From: an uncultured Oscillospiraceae bacterium
Lineage (GTDB): Bacteria > Bacillota > Clostridia > Oscillospirales > Acutalibacteraceae
Length of the DNA: 8,148 nucleotides
Direction of reading: 5' to 3'
Assembly (NCBI GenBank): GCA_900552115.1
Contig: URYP01000098.1
Span: 1-8,148 of the forward strand
Part shown: positions 5,773-8,148 of the stretch, in pieces
Layout of the letters: each line of letters begins with the position of its first letter
Numbering within the stretch: the stretch's first letter is position 1
Notes under the pieces: generated by a model
What the model was told of the DNA's origin: nothing
The model's input: only the letters and a program-made list of their open reading frames with translations
Databases searched by the model: none
Translations under genes and position numbers: made by a program

Positions 5773-5778
5773 CCGTCT

Positions 5779-7386
5779 ATGACCGCTGCGCTGCTAATTA
5801 CCGCCTTGGTACTGTTTGCCTGTATCGTGGGCAGCCGTCTGTCCCACCGGGTGGGGGTGCCCGCCCTATTTATTTTTATGGTATTGGGAATGCTGTTTGG
5901 CTCAGACGGCATTGTTAAAATACCCTTTGAAAACTACGAATTTGCCGAACAGATATGTTCGGTGGCCCTAATTTTCATTATGTTTTACGGCGGCTTCGGA
6001 ACCCGCTGGAGCGAGGCGCGCCCCGCGGCGGTACCGGCCCTGGCGCTGTCGTCCCTCGGGGTGCTGATTACGGCCGCCGTCACCGGACTGTTTTGCGTCT
6101 ATGTCTGTCGCATGGATTTTTGGGAAGGGATGCTGGTGGGCGCGGTGCTTTCGTCCACCGATGCGGCATCGGTGTTTTCCATTCTGCGTTCCAAAAAATT
6201 GGGCCTCAAGGATCACACGGCCTCGCTGCTGGAGGTGGAAAGCGGCAGCAATGATCCGTTTGCCTATATGCTGATGATGCTGGTGCTGTCGATCATGAAA
6301 GGAAATGCCTCGGCAGGATCGCTCGCTCTCGGTGTGGCGGCCCAGATCGGCTTTGGGCTGGCAGTCGGCGCGCTGGTGGCGCTGGCCGCGGTTTATGTGC
6401 TGAAACACCGCAATTTCTCCGCCATGGGAATGGGGACCATTTTTGTGTTCACCGCCGCCCTGTTTGCCTATGCGGCAGCTTCGGCGCCCGGCGGCAACGG
6501 GTATTTAAGCGTGTATATAGCAGGCATTATCATGGGCAACAGCCGCTTGCCGCACCAGAAAGTGATGGTGGGCTTTTTTGACGCCTTTACCGGGTTGATG
6601 CAAATGCTGATTTTTTTCCTGCTGGGCCTGTTGGCGTTCCCCTCCCGGATGGTGCCGGTGCTGCTGCCTTCCCTGGCAATCGCGGTATTTCTTACCGTCG
6701 TGGCTAGACCCATGGCCGTGGCGCTCATCCTGCTGCCCCTGCGGCGCTCCTTTCCCCAGTTTGCGTTGGTGTCATGGGCTGGATTGAGGGGGGCGGCATC
6801 AATCGTGTTTGCCATTATGGCCATGGTGGGCGGAGACGGGACGCAGATTGATATTGTGCATATCGTATTCTGTGTGGTGCTGTTCTCCATTGTGCTGCAG
6901 GGCTCCCTGCTGCCATGGATGGCGCGGAAGCTGAAAATGATCGACACATCCGGCAACGTCATGCGCACCTTTACCGATTATGCCGAGGAGTCGGATATGC
7001 AGTTTGTCAACCTGCTGCTGGAGGACGGCCATCCCTGGGCAAACCAGGCGGTGCGGGATATTTTTCTACCGCCCGATACGCGCATTATTATGCTGAGGCG
7101 GGACAAAGAGGTGCTGGTGCCCCGCGGCGACACGCATCTTTTGCCGGGAGACGGAATCGTGCTGAGCGCGCCCGGTTATGAGGGCGCGGACGCGGTGGAT
7201 CTGCGGGAAGTGGAGCTGGGCGCGGGTCATAGATGGTGTGGACGCAGCATTGGGGACATCGCCCTGTCGCCGGATACGCTGATCGTGCTGGTGCGGCGGG
7301 GAAAGGAGACCCTTGTCCCCTCCGGTGCGCTTATTCTGGAGCCGGGCGATACGGTCGTGTTGTATTCGATCGAGGCCGACGGATAA
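5779..7386 (+). CDS. CPA1/NhaP2-type cation:proton antiporter with two RCK_C domains
   Basis: Integral membrane antiporter of 535 residues exchanging K+ or Na+ for protons. Residues 1-385 are strongly hydrophobic, with about a dozen membrane segments. Family motifs include LSHRVGVPALFIFMVLGML (21-39), SSTDAASVFSILRSKKL (125-141), the ion-site ESGSNDP (154-160) with Asn158/Asp159, and SWAGLRGAASIV (332-343). The cytoplasmic tail has two RCK_C (TrkA_C) domains, at about 415-464 and 481-530. Each has PDT, RR-KE, LVP and PGD signatures, and 24 of 50 aligned residues are identical. NhaP2-like proteins usually have one such domain. RCK_C domains in Firmicutes transporters can bind cyclic di-AMP or nucleotides, so ligand control is plausible but unproven. 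K+/H+ exchange is more likely than Na+/H+ on family grounds. The ATG at 5779 follows AAAGGAGG. A strong promoter and a structured leader precede the gene. Confidence 0.93.
   Translation: MTAALLITALVLFACIVGSRLSHRVGVPALFIFMVLGMLFGSDGIVKIPFENYEFAEQICSVALIFIMFYGGFGTRWSEARPAAVPALALSSLGVLITAAVTGLFCVYVCRMDFWEGMLVGAVLSSTDAASVFSILRSKKLGLKDHTASLLEVESGSNDPFAYMLMMLVLSIMKGNASAGSLALGVAAQIGFGLAVGALVALAAVYVLKHRNFSAMGMGTIFVFTAALFAYAAASAPGGNGYLSVYIAGIIMGNSRLPHQKVMVGFFDAFTGLMQMLIFFLLGLLAFPSRMVPVLLPSLAIAVFLTVVARPMAVALILLPLRRSFPQFALVSWAGLRGAASIVFAIMAMVGGDGTQIDIVHIVFCVVLFSIVLQGSLLPWMARKLKMIDTSGNVMRTFTDYAEESDMQFVNLLLEDGHPWANQAVRDIFLPPDTRIIMLRRDKEVLVPRGDTHLLPGDGIVLSAPGYEGADAVDLREVELGAGHRWCGRSIGDIALSPDTLIVLVRRGKETLVPSGALILEPGDTVVLYSIEADG
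7021..7368 (+). repeat. Tandem RCK_C domain repeat within the antiporter gene
   Basis: Two 50-residue units (residues 415-464 and 481-530, encoded at 7021-7170 and 7219-7368) align without gaps at a 66-residue offset. By hand count 24 of 50 residues are identical. Shared blocks are GH-W, DI-L-PDT, RR-KE-LVP-G and PGD--VL. Confidence 0.85.
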
Positions 7387-7465
7387 GATCCGCCGGAGGG
7401 CAACCGGAAAGAGAAACGCTAAAGAACCCCGCTGTGAATGGCGGGTTGGGAATGGAGGAATATCT

Positions 7466-7879
7466 GTGCTGGAAAAGATACCGGATGAGACGGCGCTGGC
7501 AGACCTGCTGGGACCGCGCCTGTACGACGTTTGGACAAAGCTGTGCTCCAGAATTGAGGAACAGTATGACATGGAGCGGCTTTGGAACAAGGGCGGTAAA
7601 GCATGGACCTATGAATACAAATATCGCCGCGGCGGAAAAACCCTATGTTCGCTCTATGCGAGAGAAAACCGCATGGGCTTTATGATTATTTTTGGAAAAG
7701 GGGAGCGGGAAGCCTTTGAAGCCGAAAGAACCGCTTTTTCTGACGCGGTCCAGAAAACATATGATGACGCAAAAACCTTTCATGACGGCAAATGGGTCAT
7801 GTTTGAACCAGAGGATAATTCCCAGTTGGGGGAGTTTATGGGACTGCTTCATATAAAAAGAAGACCGAACAAAAAATAA
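7466..7879 (+). CDS. DUF3788 family protein
   Basis: Protein of 137 residues resembling the DUF3788 family of small cytoplasmic proteins of unknown function common in Firmicutes. Recognisable parts are a W-x-x-L-C-x-x-I-E-E segment (23-32), LWNKGGKAWTYEYKYRRGGKTLCSLY (39-64, the family core), GFMIIFGKGEREAFE (71-85), and the C-terminal FHDGKW (105-110) and LLHIKRRPNKK (127-137). No signal peptide or membrane segment is visible. The start is the GTG at 7466, six bases after GGAGGA (7454-7459). No ATG in this frame fits the family N-terminus. It lies 79 bases after the antiporter stop with no clear promoter or terminator between, so co-transcription is likely, but no functional link is known. 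Confidence 0.85.
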   Translation: MLEKIPDETALADLLGPRLYDVWTKLCSRIEEQYDMERLWNKGGKAWTYEYKYRRGGKTLCSLYARENRMGFMIIFGKGEREAFEAERTAFSDAVQKTYDDAKTFHDGKWVMFEPEDNSQLGEFMGLLHIKRRPNKK

Positions 7880-8148
7880 TGCTAAAAAGCGGGGGCGGAA
7901 AGGGAGCGCGGCATGTGGAACAGAACGGTATAATGGTTGAATGGACGGCTGGCTGCTGCGAAAAGAACGCGTCTCCCGTTGCCTAAACGCATGACCGGGC
8001 GAGAAGGGCGGAAGCCATCAGATGAATGTGCTTTTATCCAATGCACATTTGCATACGAATATTTTTGGCTGTAAGGGGCGGGTGCCGCCTCTGCCTAAAT
8101 CCATCCTGTTTCGCTTCGCACCGGCGAGCTGTATAAAAGAATCCCCGG
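7880..8148. other. Right-edge stretch without a supported gene
   Basis: No RNA gene or convincing coding region is visible. A TATAAT at 7929-7934 has no -35 partner. There are two inverted repeats: AATGTGC (8025-8031) with GCACATT (8043-8049), and a GC-rich 8-bp stem at 8074-8092 with a GTG loop and no T-run. Two short reading frames on opposite strands run off the window edge: plus from 8022, and minus ending at 8018. Neither has a good ribosome binding site or a recognisable domain. Confidence 0.5.

Noticed and set aside
5740..5778. Earlier in-frame ATG for the antiporter
   Set aside because: It lies in the leader hairpin without an SD, the extra 13 residues include charged residues before the first membrane segment, and AAAGGAGG clearly marks the ATG at 5779.
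7424..7447. CCCGC/GCGGG inverted repeat between the antiporter and DUF3788 genes as a terminator
   Set aside because: Only five base pairs and no T-run follows; it reads straight into the SD of the next gene.
1..8148. CRISPR arrays, insertion sequences, phage or toxin-antitoxin genes
   Set aside because: No regularly spaced repeats, transposase or integrase motifs, terminal inverted repeats with target duplications, or recognisable toxin or antitoxin frames were seen; the tRNA 3' end has no second copy in the window that would suggest an att site.

Overview
The window looks like chromosomal DNA from a fairly GC-rich member of the Firmicutes, most likely the Clostridia. This is inferred from strong AAGGAGG-type Shine-Dalgarno (SD) sites before nearly every gene, sigma-A-like promoters, a Clostridia-style tRNA-Gln, and the families DUF3795 and DUF3788. 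I see no plasmid, phage, transposon or CRISPR signature.

Left part (1-3861, all minus strand). A tight three-gene operon (2980 down to 61) encodes a Gfo/Idh/MocA oxidoreductase, a ThuA-like protein and a second Gfo/Idh/MocA oxidoreductase. The gaps are only 21 and 13 bp, and the last SD overlaps the thuA-like stop codon. Upstream of it, with its own extended -10 promoter, is a single alpha/beta-hydrolase gene. By analogy with ThuA/ThuB of rhizobia and other Gfo/Idh/MocA-ThuA clusters, this is probably a sugar or glycoside oxidation module. The substrate is unknown, and no transporter, kinase or regulator lies within view.

Middle (3862-5648, plus strand). A divergent promoter region separates the hydrolase from a small cysteine-rich DUF3795 protein. 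Next come a well-formed tRNA-Gln(CUG) with a consensus promoter and a strong intrinsic terminator, then a DusB-type tRNA-dihydrouridine synthase.

Right part (5649-7879, plus strand). A strong promoter, with its -35 box in the loop of an inverted repeat, precedes a short leader. The leader carries a terminator-like hairpin and a competing hairpin that would bury the ribosome binding site. It leads into a CPA1/NhaP2-type cation:proton antiporter whose cytoplasmic tail contains two tandem RCK_C (TrkA_C) domains, 24 of 50 residues identical to each other. A DUF3788 protein with a GTG start follows. The last 269 bases hold no gene that I can support.

I do not see a clearly new multi-gene system. 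The most promising items are the antiporter leader, its duplicated RCK_C tail, and the uncharacterised oxidoreductase/ThuA operon.
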